The notes beneath the pieces were generated by a model. The model did no database searches and was not told where the DNA came from. It saw only the letters and a list, made by a program, of their open reading frames with translations. Position numbers and translations under genes: made by a program. Positions 1 to 10,059 of a stretch of 64,000 nt of DNA are shown here, piece by piece; position 1 is the first letter of the stretch, and every line of letters starts with the position of its first letter. The stretch is taken from contig OZ025684.1 of the NCBI GenBank assembly GCA_964019335.1, positions 434,001-498,000 of the forward strand, given 5' to 3'. Origin of the DNA: Diplonema japonicum. Taxonomy: Eukaryota; Euglenozoa; Diplonemea; Diplonemida; Diplonemidae.

Positions 1-62
1 CTCTGCGTGCGGCATGGTTTTTTTTTTTGGGGGGTTTTTTTTTTTTTTTACTTTTTTTTTTA
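1..62 (-). pseudogene. 5' end of a second copy of the CCCH zinc-finger gene, cut by the window edge
   Basis: Minus-strand bases 15-1 read ATG CCG CAC GCA GAG (MPHAE), the same first five codons as the CCCH gene at 8453-8977. The A-rich leader upstream (T and G runs on the plus strand) also matches the leader at 8978-9030 in order: T-run, six G, T-run. Only the first codons are inside the window, so I cannot tell whether the copy is an intact gene, a pseudogene or just a duplicated 5' segment. Confidence 0.5.
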
Positions 63-245
63 AACCCTGGGGGGGGGGGGGGGGGTCACATCGATTAATA
101 ATATGCATGTGTGTAATAAAGAACCCCTAATAAAAAAAAAAAAAAAAAGAAAAAGATGGAGGAAGAAGGGAAAGAGGGAGAGAGAGAGAGAAAAAAAAAA
201 GAAAAAGGCAGGATAACAAGGGGGGAAAAAAAAAGAAGAAAAAAA

Positions 246-297
246 ACTCCATAAGATTTCAGTTTGCCCGCTTTATTCAAGAAGAAATTCACGCTAA
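246..297 (+). repeat. Dispersed repeat family B, diverged copy
   Basis: The text CTCCATAAGATTTCAGT followed by TTCAAGAAGAAATTCAC resembles the better copies at 19223-19275 and 44284-44390 (consensus beginning ACTCGATAAAACTTCAGTG, with TTCAAGAAGAAATTCACT further on). It lies next to A-rich tracts, as the other copies do. Confidence 0.45.
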
Positions 298-672
298 TGT
301 TTTCACCGTTTCTGCAGTTGCTGTCTGGCGCCTGCGGTGGCTGTTTGTCACAAGATGGACGGCATCTGGGGCGAGAAACACAACCTCTGCATTGGAGTCG
401 TGATGGGGTCTCTTAAAAAAAAAAAGAAAAAAATGAGGGTGACAGGGGAGGGGTATATAGATATAGTACCGCAAGAGAATGGAAGGATAAGAGAGCATTT
501 TCTTTTTTTTTTCTTTTTTTTTTTTTGTTAAAGAACATAATGACGGAACAGAAATAGAGTAGGTGAGGTGAAAAGAGGGTGATGAAGAATTTCTTCTTCT
601 TTTTTTTTTTTTTTTTTTTTTTTCTTCTGGGCTTCCTATTTTCTTTATCAACAAGGCGAATTATGCTGTTTC

Positions 673-705
<33 letters not shown>

Positions 706-743
706 AACGCATTTTCAATTAGAGAAAAAAAAAAGAAGGAAAA

Positions 744-854
744 GAGGAACTGGCCGTTGTTTGTGCGTGCCGGGTAAAACCTGGAGAAGTTTGTGAACCC
801 GAAACACGTTGCCAACGTTCCCCTTTTGTTTAGACAAGTCGAAGACTCATTCTT

Positions 855-895
<41 letters not shown>
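744..895 (+). repeat. SINE-like dispersed repeat family A with poly(A) tail
   Basis: This is the fullest copy of a repeat starting GAGGAACTGGCCGTTG and ending ACTCATTCTTGC, followed by an A-run of about 39. A copy at 19081-19208 is nearly identical over its whole length apart from small deletions and also ends in an A-run at the same point. Shorter or diverged copies are at 2031, 7792 and 13316. All are on the plus strand. A fixed 5' start and an A-tail are what a short retroposon would show. I see no clear tRNA-type A and B boxes. Confidence 0.6.
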
Positions 896-897
<2 letters not shown>

Positions 898-1867
898 ACA
901 GTTTTTTCTTCATTCGAATGCAAAAAAAAAACCTGTAGACTTGTCAAGTAAAGGATGTACTTTACAATATTATTTTAATTTTTGTTTATTATTAAAGGGG
1001 GGGGGGGGGGGGGCGAATAATTCCCTCCCAAATAATGTGTTTTTTCCCTAATAATTCTTTTTTTTTTTTTTTCGGGGACTTTTCCGCTCCAAATTTCCCA
1101 AATAATTTCCCGACCCCCTTTCTTTTTTTTTTGCTGGCGATTCAGACCTCCTGCCATTTTGGGTTAGGGGGGGCTGTGACATGCCCCAAACAGCCGAGGC
1201 GGGATGTTGGTTGATGACTGCCGTAGGTAGGGCAGGCAATTGAGAAGGTCATGCAACTGCTCAACACCTTTAGCTGTATGCAGTCTCGCGGCTACCTTCC
1301 AGGTAGTTCCGAGGAGACACAGCGGGATCAGCTAAGAGCACTTAGCGAAGTAAGCATTTTGAAGGAGTGGGACAAGGAGCCGGACTTTAGACAGTGCAGC
1401 ACAGAACGTTGTTGCGGGTGTGCCAGCCTCCCAAACCTTTGCAGCTTCTCAAGCCCTGACAGATTCTCAAGCCTCTCAGAGCCCCTGCACCCCAGCAACC
1501 ACCTAATGCCAAAACCAGGTGGTTTGTCTGCAACGTTTGTGGGTTCTCCACAGCCTGGGAGAACAACTGTTTAAAATTTCCCTTAGGAAAAAAGGGCATG
1601 AAAAAAATCTTGGCATGATGGCATGTTAAAACTTCTGAAGTACTCTAAGCCCCGCTCTCTGCTTTCCATGTAACGTTGGCAGGCCCCCAGCCCAAACAAG
1701 TACAACCCAAATAAGTGTATTCTAAACAATTCTTTTTTTTTGGAGCCCAAACACTCCCCCCTCCACTGCCCAAATAAAGGGATTATTCGGGGGGGGGGGG
1801 GGGCCTTTATTATTATTATTTTTTTTTTTTTTTGCTTTTGCAGTGTTTTCCCACAGTATCAAGTTGA

Positions 1868-1918
1868 AAAAAATTCAAAGTACAGGACAAGCCCCCCTGC
1901 TAGAGGGCCGCCCTAAAA
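1868..1918 (-). repeat. Isolated copy of the 3' tail found behind the 19.6-20.7 kb retroelement-like frame
   Basis: Read on the minus strand, this matches 19565-19521: AGGGCGGCCCTC, a G run, CTTGTCCTG and ACTTTGA, followed by a T-run. The 19.5 kb copy lies directly downstream of the reading frame 19584-20711. Here only the tail is present, which is the pattern of a severely 5'-truncated copy of the same element. Confidence 0.45.
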
Positions 1919-2030
1919 AAAAAAAAAGAAATTGCGTGTTGGCCCTGTCTAGACCTGACCAATCACCAAAAATCGCAATAGAGCAAACACTACTTTTCCA
2001 CAAAAAAGAAAAAGAAAAAAGAAAAATAAA

Positions 2031-2110
2031 GAGAACTAGCCGTTGTGTGTTCGTTTCAAGGGTAATAATCTAGAGAAAGTTTTATAGCCCGTAAACCACG
2101 TTTGACAAGT
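2031..2110 (+). repeat. Dispersed repeat family A, diverged copy
   Basis: It starts GAGAACTAGCCGTTGTGTG and keeps the order of later blocks (AGAGAAAGTTT, AGCCCGTAAACCACGTT) seen in the copies at 744 and 19081. It is more decayed than either. Confidence 0.4.
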
Positions 2111-3358
2111 TAAAAGAGTTGTGTGAAACAAAAAAAAAAAATCATTCCCCTCCCAGTCTCGCTAACGAAGGAAGGAATGACCCCTTATAAGGTTTTTCTT
2201 TTTTTCAAATTTATTTTATAAATATATATACCGGATTTGTACCTTATTTTTGTTCAGTATTAATAATCTACTGGATTTTGGACCCAACTTGGGACTTTTT
2301 ACGGAAAACAATACAAAAAGAATTATTTTTATTACCAAGCCAGGTATGGGGGGGGGGGGGGGGGGGGGTGGTCTGCTTGTCCCGCGACAAAAATGGTGTG
2401 CTCTATGTAATCGCTGAGCGCCCCCCCTCCCCTCGTATTTTTTCAGATTCTTTTGTTGTCTTCTGTATCAAATCTTGGGATTTCTTTTATTTTTGTTTAC
2501 ATTTAAAAGTTTTTTTTGCCCAATTTGGGACTTTTTACATAACAAAATATGTACAAATCCGGTAGGTAGAAACCCCACAAAAAAAAGGAGAACAACCTCT
2601 TAACGAAGTGCTTATTACGCAAACAGATCTTTTTTTACGATAATCTTTTTTTTGGGGGGGGGCATAATTAAGAAAAAGTAAATACGATATAGTGTTTCAA
2701 ATTCATAGTAAATTATAAATATAAAGGATATAAAAAGAGTTTCTTTTTTTTTTTGATTGTAAACCTCAGGCCAAAAGAAGGAGAGAGCGGGGAGCCAATA
2801 GTTAAATACAGGCATGCTCATTTTCAGGGACAGACATTTTCATATTTGTCCACCCCCAAACAGGGGCCACGAGTTAATAGGGAAGAACGGATGAGTGAAG
2901 GAACACAAACTTATAAAAAAAAAAAAGGATTCCCTCTAACTTATAGACACAAGTGACTTTCACTGCCTATTGGCAAGAAAAGGGACTCACACAACAGAAA
3001 AAAAAAGAGGGAAAAAAAAAAAGCCTTTTTGTCCAGTAGTTTCCTGAATTATTCAGGCAGCTTTCTGGCTGGCTGCTGTAGACATTCTTCTCACCGGCTC
3101 ACTCACAGAACTGCTTATATTCGAGAAGTTTTAGTCCATAGTAATGAGGTCACTAGAGCAGTGCTATGGGACCTGTGGGAGACAATTTTTTACACCCCTT
3201 CGCCCCTCACAAAATTGCACGACTAAGCAACTCTCTCAAATAACGAAAAGGGTGTAGCAAAAAATAGTTTGGCACTTCGGAATTTTACCTAATAAAAAAA
3301 AAATTAGCTCATTACGCTGCCATCAACTAGTTTTTTTTTAGTCTCAACAATAATATCG

Positions 3359-3375
3359 TTAACCCATAACACTCC
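3359..3375 (+). repeat. piggyBac left end: TTAA duplication plus terminal inverted repeat
   Basis: TTAA at 3359-3362 is followed by CCCATAACACTCC. The same sequence in reverse complement, again abutting TTAA, closes the element at 5116-5132. Confidence 0.85.
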
Positions 3376-5128
3376 AAGGCGCAAATATTTGTCGTTTTGA
3401 AAAATCGTTTTTTTCTCTAAGTACTTTTTCGTCCCCACGACCCCTGGATCTCCAAGAACGACTATACTGAGGAGTTATTTTCAACTGCAATTCATGTTGC
3501 ACTGCATCACTTTACCTTGTTATCCACCCACCAAGTGAGTCCCAAATCCGAGTGGATAGGCGAAAAAACGCAAAATAACGGGTGTGCAGACTGTGTCCAA
3601 AAAACGCAAAGGTAAAGCCAAAACAGCTACGGACGAGGTCCAACCTTCATGGGTAAGGGAATTGGTACCCATAGAGACCATAAAATAGGCCGGTGGGGGG
3701 GAAAAAAGCTGTCCCGTGGTACGCAGAAACCTGACGACGCAAAATGATTATTCCTTCGGTTTTTTTGATAAGAAGTTCACAGACGTCATCCAAGAAGAGA
3801 CAAACAAGCATAAGGACGCTGAGATTGATAAGATTTCGACCCAGGACTCCACCGCTTTCTCGGATTGAGCATTATAATGGGTTTGCGGCGTGCCCAGAAC
3901 TAGCAAACGTATTGGTCCACAGGACCCATGAAAATCCCCCTTTTCAGTAACACGATGCCCAGGAGACGCTACCAGGAAATTAAAAGTAGCCTCCACTTCA
4001 CTCACACAGAAGAGTCAAACGGTGATGTGTTGTGGAAGACACGAGGGTTTCTGGACAGAATTGGTAACAAGTGGGCAGTGCCAGGAAAATATTTAAGCAT
4101 TGACGAGACACTCGTACCGTCACGGGGCAATTGGGGGGGCTTGGGGTCTACTGTCCTCTCAAGCGTAAGAGATATGGCATAAAAATATACTGCCTAAACT
4201 GCGTGAGCACGGGTTATCTTTCGCGTTTTCACATCCACCAAAATCGAGGGGCACGCACTTGAAGATTTCAGTGTCGTGGAAAAGGTGGTGCTGGGGTTAA
4301 CGGGGAATTTTCGGGGAACGACAACACGGTAGTTTGCAATAACTACTTTTCGACTGTGGGTCTGGCCGAAGCCCTGTGAAAAAACTGTGAGGGGGCTTGC
4401 ATTTCGTTGGAGTGTTGCGGACTCTTCTGGTGGGCCCTAGAAGTGACAATAGTTAACTGCCTTGCACTTTAAATAAAATATGGTTAGGGTTCAGCCAAAG
4501 AGATACAAAACCCTGGCTGCTTTTAAAGAGCGCTTTCGAGAGAGCCTAAATGATGGGTCCAGCGTTGCAAAAACACCACTCCCGGCACCCAACTAGTGGA
4601 GCACACACACCCGACACCCCAGATTACACCAAACGTGACCACCAACCACTCAAAGGGGGCAACTCCAGGTTCTGCAGGTTGAAAGGATGACACAAAACGC
4701 ACAATCTACAAATGCTACACCTGTAACCAACACCTCTGTCCAAATAAGTGCTTTTTTCGTACCACTCTTCCATCACCCCAAAAAGGCTTCTTGACGATTT
4801 CGAGGCCGATATTCCACCCGCAAATAGGCACTTCTCTCGGTCTGAGACATCTGAGGGGTCCTGATGCTTTTTTTGTCCCAAGATGCTCAATTTACACCCC
4901 CCCGTGCACAACCCATTTTGACATGGTCGTTTTTGAGCACCCTACGGCCATTCAACTCTTCATCCCCTTTGTATTTTTATTAATTTCTGAGCTTTTTTTT
5001 AAGTTTTCCTGGTCCAAAAAACCCGTTTTACCTGCAAACGGGGGTTAAATGCTGCCATTTTCCCCGTCAAATTATGAAAAGGAGCAAAAAAGGGGCCCCA
5101 ATGTAGATAGGCCCCGGAGTGTTATGGG
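3363..5128 (+). mobile_element. piggyBac-type DNA transposon, decayed but with complete ends
   Basis: The element is delimited by 13-bp terminal inverted repeats CCCATAACACTCC (3363-3375) and its reverse complement (5116-5128). Each is flanked by TTAA (3359-3362 and 5129-5132), the target-site duplication typical of piggyBac. The interior holds a plus-strand transposase pseudogene. A paralogous copy of the left flank without the element is at about 44422-44480, giving an empty site. The length of about 1.77 kb is short for an autonomous element (usually over 2 kb), suggesting internal deletion besides frameshifts. Confidence 0.85.
3744..4780 (+). pseudogene. piggyBac transposase pseudogene (DDE_Tnp_1_7 family), frameshifted
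   Basis: Homology is spread over several frames. In 3928-4182 the segment reads MPRRRYQEIKSSLHF, then LWKTRGFLDRI, then VPGKYLSIDETLVPSRGN, the block containing the first catalytic Asp of piggyBac transposases. About 4160-4260 in another frame gives KRKRYGIKIYCLN...TGYLSRF, the usual continuation. About 4328-4377 reads VVCNNYFSTVGLAEAL, matching the second-Asp block, but the expected Asp is Asn. At about 4690-4760 a Cys-rich tail (IYKCYTCNQHLCPNKCF) matches the C-terminal zinc-ribbon-like domain. Frame changes and stops between blocks make it non-functional. Family assignment is secure; exact limits are not. Confidence 0.8.
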
Positions 5129-5132
5129 TTAA
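5116..5132 (-). repeat. piggyBac right end: terminal inverted repeat plus TTAA duplication
   Basis: GGAGTGTTATGGG followed by TTAA is the exact reverse complement of the left end at 3359-3375. Confidence 0.85.
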
Positions 5133-5207
5133 ACAAAAAAAAAAAAAAAAAAAAAAAAAAGAAAACTGAAACTCGAGTTAATTTTTTATTTATTTTTTTT
5201 TTTCTCA

Positions 5208-5245
<38 letters not shown>

Positions 5246-7556
5246 TTGGTAATAATATCATACCTTGCTTCCTTGATTGCAGGCTACTTGTTAGGACCTT
5301 CCTAAAAAGAAAGAAGAAAATGCTAGAGGAGAGGATCCTACAAAATCCTAAAGGTTTTTTGCAAGGTATGTAATAGCTAAAAGATGCCTAAAAGGAGGAA
5401 AACAATGTTGCGGCTAAAAAAAAGAAAAAAAAGAGAAAAAAAAAAAAAAAAAACCAGCAGCTTCTGATCAAACCCGCATGTGTGCTTGTTGTTTGTTGAC
5501 ATAGCAGGGATGACCTGTAGAAGGATAAGCATAAGCCCAACAATGCTTACCACTACTCTTTTTGGTGGTTGGCAAAAAAAAAAAATAAAAAAAAAAACCT
5601 TCCATTTTTTTTTCTTTTCTCTTTAAAAAAAAAAAAAAAAGTAGCTTGCTCCTAGTTCGGGTTTTTTTCTTTCTTGACCATGGGAAGTGAAGTCTCCCTT
5701 ACAAGGGACTTTTTTTTTTGTTCTCTTTTTTTTTTCTCTTTTTTAAAAAAAGCAATCCTAGAAGGAAAAAAAAAAGAAAAAAAAAAAAAAACCACGCACC
5801 GGAAAGATATTTTTACCAAAAAACCCAAGAACATATTTTTTTTTAATTATTTTTTATTTAATTCTGAGCAGCTCTCTTAAAGAATTTAGGCCGGAAGATA
5901 TAAATCAGGTTTCACATTATTTCACCCAGACCTGGGCGTGAAATATAGTATCTGATTTTTTCCTCATGTTTTTAAGCCAAACGTTGCTGGGCGTGAAAAT
6001 CAGGTATGGGAAGAAAACCGAAGGCGACCGGGAAGCGAGCCAAGGGCATCAGCCTCGAGAAAGAGGCCAAAGCTGTGATGGAAGACACGCTTCCAACGGC
6101 AAGCAAAATGGCCTACCCTGCAACACCCCCTCAGCCCTGCCCCTTCGACACAGCCCACTTCTTTAACAGTGCACAGAATCACGTTTGACATAAAAATCAT
6201 CAGTTCATCAATTCGCTGAATTGATCATACCAAACCCAGTACCGTGTTTAGTAAAGAGTCGCATGGTGCCGCTACAAGCAGGCAGCGAAGCCACACTCAG
6301 CACCCAAATTCTTTGCGAGAGCAGAGTTCATGATTAAATAAAATGCAGTATTGAATGAAATTAGGCCATCTGATTTTCATTTAATAAATAGCTATATATA
6401 TATATATTTTTTTTTTTTATTTCCCAGCTGAAAACCGCGGTCCGCCTCCGAAGTTTCTCGGCTTTTGCTTATTTTTCTAGTTATTAATTCTTTATGGTGG
6501 AGTTTTTACTTCATACCGTCAGCGGAGGTTACTTTTGCAGCTGGGAAAAAAAAAAAAAAAAAAAAAAAAAATCTTCTTTTTTTGCAAACAAAGACTGGGG
6601 TGGGGAAGGGAGTGGAGGGAAAAAAAAAAAAAAAAAAAAAATCATAAAACGTTGGCTGTAGCATTTAGCATTGCATTCTTGGTCTAACTGAGGAAAAGGG
6701 AAAATTCCGGGGCCAAACAAGGTGGGGATGACGGCTTAGAATAGAGAGCCGGAGCTTTGAGAGCCACAGTGTTTCTTAAGAAACCCAGACCAATGTCGCA
6801 TATGCCTGTAAAGAAAAAAAAAGTATAAAAAAAAAAAAAAAAAAAAAAAAAAAGGGAAACAAAAAAAATATTGTCTTTCGGCTAAGAAAGGTTGAAATAG
6901 AAAGAAGAAGAAAAAAGAAAAAAACAGAACCAAAAAAGATAAATAAAAAAATAAATAGAGATGAGAGGTGGGGGGGGAGGGGGGGGAATGCTGTGACAAT
7001 GTGCAGGCTCTATAAATCATGTCCTTCAGCACCCTTAAAACCAACTACTTGTATCTAAGGGAACGGAGGAACATATTTCTGGCAGGTCACACACACGTGA
7101 TTTTTTTTTTCTTTTTTTTCTTTTTTGGGAAAAGAGCGGAAAGCTAACCATTTTCTAATTATTAAAAAAAAAAAAAAAAAAAAAACATTTTCTGCGCCAA
7201 CTCTTAGGATAGCGGGAAGGCCACAGAATAAGAAGCTACCCTCACGCGTTTCATTTTTTTCGCTCTTCCAACAACGCAGAGAAAATTCTTGGGCACAGCT
7301 TTCCTTTCACAAGGAAGGTCCAATGGACCTATGTAGCACGATAGAACATTCACTACAGGCGGACGAAGTGGTGAAGCACCCAACACAACAAAAAAAAAAA
7401 AAAAAAGAAAAATATAAAAAAGATTTTAAGAAATCAGGGATAACTTTTCTTTTTTTCCTCTTTTTTTCTGTCTCCGGGGAAATGAAATACACCATGAAAA
7501 GGGATAAGGGAAACAAAAAAAAAAGGTTGACTACGGTCCAACTAATAAAGAAAGAA

Positions 7557-7593
<37 letters not shown>

Positions 7594-8452
7594 AAAAGGG
7601 AAACCTCCTTTTCTTTTTTTTTTCTTTGCAGACAATAATTTAGCATTTCGAGCAGTTTCACTGTAGAGGCAACACAGCCCAACAGGGGCAAATTGTAAAC
7701 CGCGTTTTTCAAAAATAGAAGACGCATATTCACTGTTTGTGCGTTAAGTGGGTTTAACAGACTTTTTTTTTTTTTTTATACCCAATAAAAAGAGGAACTG
7801 GCCGTTGGGTGTGGCGCGAGAAAATATTTCATAATCCGTAAGTTTAAAAAAAAAATTGCTAGCAATGAACTTATGAAAAAAAAAAAAAAAGGAGGGGTGG
7901 AACCGATAATAAAAAAACGAATACTCTCAAAAAATGGGGGAGGGAAGGAGGGAAGGAGGGAAGAAAAAAAAAATGAAAAAGAAAAAGAAGAAAAAAAAGA
8001 TTTCCTTCTCGTGCTGGAAGGGCATTAATTTTCATCAATTTCCAAAGCTGTCCCTTCGTGAGTAAGTGGCACCCAGAAAAAAAAAAAAGCAGGGATAAAA
8101 AAAAGTGTGATAATCGCTCGCCCGTTCCTTTTTCTTATTTTCTTTTCTAAATTGGTTTTCCTTTTTTTTTCTAATTTTTTTTTTTTTTAAAAAAGCTCAT
8201 TTTTCTCTCATTTTCTCAAAGAAGGAAAAAAATAGGAGGAAAGGATATTAGAGAAAATGGACACAAATCCTCCACATATGCTTCCCTTGCCACCATTCCT
8301 TTTTGGCTGGGAGAAAAGAAATATTAAAAAAAAAATGGGGGGGGGAGGAAGAAAAAAAAAGGGGAAGAAAAAAAGTGAAAATATAAAAGAAAAAGGGCGG
8401 CACATTTTCACTGTTCTACATACAAAAAAAAAAAAAATCGGCAACATCTTTT
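5133..8452. other. Gene-poor spacer, homopolymer-rich
   Basis: I find no gene I can defend. There are many A/T runs and a family A fragment at 7792. Around 5930-6390 there are repeated motifs (CTGGGCGTGAAAT twice, and GAAAATCAG inverted near 6370) bracketing a short plus-strand frame at 6006-6188 whose start is basic (MGRKPKATGKRAKG). This could be a small mobile element or a chance frame. Confidence 0.5.
7792..7850 (+). repeat. Dispersed repeat family A, truncated copy
   Basis: It begins GAGGAACTGGCCGTTGGGTGTG, identical to the 744 copy for the first 16 bases, then diverges (AAAATATTTCATAATCCGTAA). Confidence 0.4.
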
Positions 8453-8977
8453 TTAATGTCTGGCTACCTGCACACAAGCTTGCTCAGTACTGTAGGGGTC
8501 AAACCTGTAAACACTGCTTGACGGCGAAGGGGTGTTCCCAGGGGACAAAGGGGGGGAAGACAAAGCTGTGCACGAAGAACCATTGGAAGAGCCCCTTTCA
8601 AAGTCCAGAAGGGAGCTTTCAGACTGGACAGATGGCAACTGCTCTCTTGATGTGGCAGCGATGTTGCTTTCACCGTGGGCCTCAATCCTCTGCTGCAGGT
8701 TCCTCTTCCTGAAGTAGAGGTGCAGCTTCTCACACCTGTCCCCCTGCTGGCAGCTGCCCCTCACCCAGAAGGAGTTGCATCTCAAAGACTTCACCATTTG
8801 CGTGCTGGCCTTTATCTTGTTCTCGCAACCCCTGCACCTTATCGTCATCTGCCCCCTCACCACGCGCACATTGTCGTACCCGTTCACCTTGCACCCACAG
8901 CTCCTGATCAGCGCCTGCTGCGCCGCGCTCTCCCACTCAGCCATGTACGACGATGACGGGATCTCTGCGTGCGGCAT
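8453..8977 (-). CDS. Small CCCH-type zinc-finger protein
   Basis: This 174-residue protein has one clear C-x8-C-x5-C-x3-H finger at Cys67, Cys76, Cys82 and His86 (CNSFWVRGSCQQGDRCEKLH), a spacing typical of single-stranded RNA-binding CCCH fingers. Before it lie paired cysteines (SCGC near 27-29, CRGC near 48-51) that may form another metal site. The C-terminal half is Ser/Pro-rich and looks disordered. In euglenozoans CCCH proteins commonly regulate mRNA stability or translation; that role here is inference. The ATG at 8977 is the first after an A-rich leader. The same leader and first five codons recur at 1-62, so the gene or its 5' end is duplicated. Confidence 0.75.
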   Translation of the reverse strand: MPHAEIPSSSYMAEWESAAQQALIRSCGCKVNGYDNVRVVRGQMTIRCRGCENKIKASTQMVKSLRCNSFWVRGSCQQGDRCEKLHLYFRKRNLQQRIEAHGESNIAATSREQLPSVQSESSLLDFERGSSNGSSCTALSSPPLSPGNTPSPSSSVYRFDPYSTEQACVQVARH

Positions 8978-9030
8978 GGTTTTTTTTTTTTTTTTTCTTT
9001 TTTTTGGGGGGTTTTTTTTTTTTTTTTGGC

Positions 9031-10059
9031 TTTTTTATAAAGTATTGTACACATGAATTGTTATTGCTATAAAAATAAAACAAAATATAAAAAAAAAAGA
9101 AGGGAGTCGAGGCAGCTTTTTTTTTTTTTTTTTTTGTTCAGATTTTTTAACCTTCTGCAGGACTTTCAACTCAAACAAAAAAATCTATGCTAACTCGTTC
9201 CATGTCAACACCCCAGGGTGTTGCTTTACAACGTGATTGTAATGACTAATCATAAATTTAAACAAAAGCAAAAGAGAAAAAAAAAAAGAGGAATTAAAAA
9301 AAAAAAAAGAAAAGAAGCAGAAACTGTGGCTTCACCGGACCTTTAACTAGATGTTCCCAAGGAAATAACAAAAAAAAAAAACAAAAAAACAAAAAACAAA
9401 AACAAATATATGAGTTAAAGGAAGTCTTTGTGAGACGCCCCTTTGTTCTCTTCTTCTACCTGCACCTATCCCCTTTCAGCAGCGGTTTCTCCTCCTTTGG
9501 TGGTCTTGCCGGCCTTCTCCCCAGCCTGGCCGTTTACGACCTGTGGGTTATGGGCCCACCGCGCTGACCACTGCGCCACTCTGCTTCTTTTTTACAACAA
9601 AAGACGAAATCATTTCCTTTTTTTTTCCTCTACCTTTTTTTTTTTCCCCACTCCCTGCGAAAAGGAGAAGAAAAAGGAAAAAAGAAAAATTTTAACGAGA
9701 GCTATTTGTTTTAACCCTTTTTTTTGAAAGCCACCTCTCATAGCCAAAGTAAACTACCATAATACGGCAGTGTACAGGAAGAGAGGGGGGAAAAGGGGGG
9801 TGATGAATCTCAACCACCGGAAGGAAGAGAGTGAAAGTGGAAAGGATAAAAGAAAAGAAGCCCTTGCAGGCTTCTCCAGTTGGTGGGTACTGCTCCCGAA
9901 TTCCTATAAACGTGGGATTGAGAAGTTAACCAACCGTAAGAGGTTTTTACCTGTTGCTTGTTCGCTTGAAAACTTGATGTTCTAATATCTCGGGTTAATT
10001 GCAAACAAATAAAGGAACGGCCCTTTGTCATCAAGAAAAAGAAACACTCTGTCTGATGC
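9031..10059. other. Spacer with a tRNA-Met-like repeat
   Basis: No protein gene is supported here. The notable content is the tRNA-initiator-Met-like segment and its trailing body at 9585-9406, listed separately. The rest is A/T-run spacer. Confidence 0.5.
9406..9585 (-). repeat. tRNA(iMet)-headed SINE-like repeat
   Basis: Minus-strand 9585 downward reads AGCAGAGTGGCGCAGTGG, a perfect box A context, then an anticodon arm GTGGG-CCCATAA-CCCAC. It carries a CAT anticodon and the three G:C pairs typical of initiator tRNA-Met. After AGGTC the T-arm and acceptor 3' strand are missing. The sequence continues into a body (GGCCGGCAAGACCACC) and an end CTTCCTTTAACTCATATAT. Parts of body or tail recur on the minus strand at 19348-19303 (GGCAAGACCACC, TTAACTCAT) and 52430-52374 (CTTCCTTTAACCCATATAT). 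The tRNA itself cannot be functional. Confidence 0.5.

Larger units (their letters stand above)
63..3300. other. Gene-poor spacer with homopolymers and dispersed repeats
   Basis: I see no convincing gene here. The stretch is dominated by A, T, G and C runs and holds several dispersed repeat copies, listed separately (246-297, 744-895, 1868-1918, 2031-2110). The only stretch with gene-like composition is about 1230-1580, which is open on the plus strand (1251-1574) with no recognisable domain. It may be the remnant of a gene or mobile element. Confidence 0.6.

Noticed and set aside
413-947. Frames rich in Phe or Lys runs throughout the spacers
   Set aside because: They are translations of T- or A-runs with no further structure.
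6006-6188. Small plus-strand gene starting MGRKPKATGKRAKG
   Set aside because: Basic N-terminus looks interesting but the frame is only 60 codons, on the opposite strand from all genes and without a recognisable motif; mentioned under the spacer only.
9535-9585. A functional initiator tRNA-Met gene
   Set aside because: The T-arm, box B and the 3' acceptor strand are missing.
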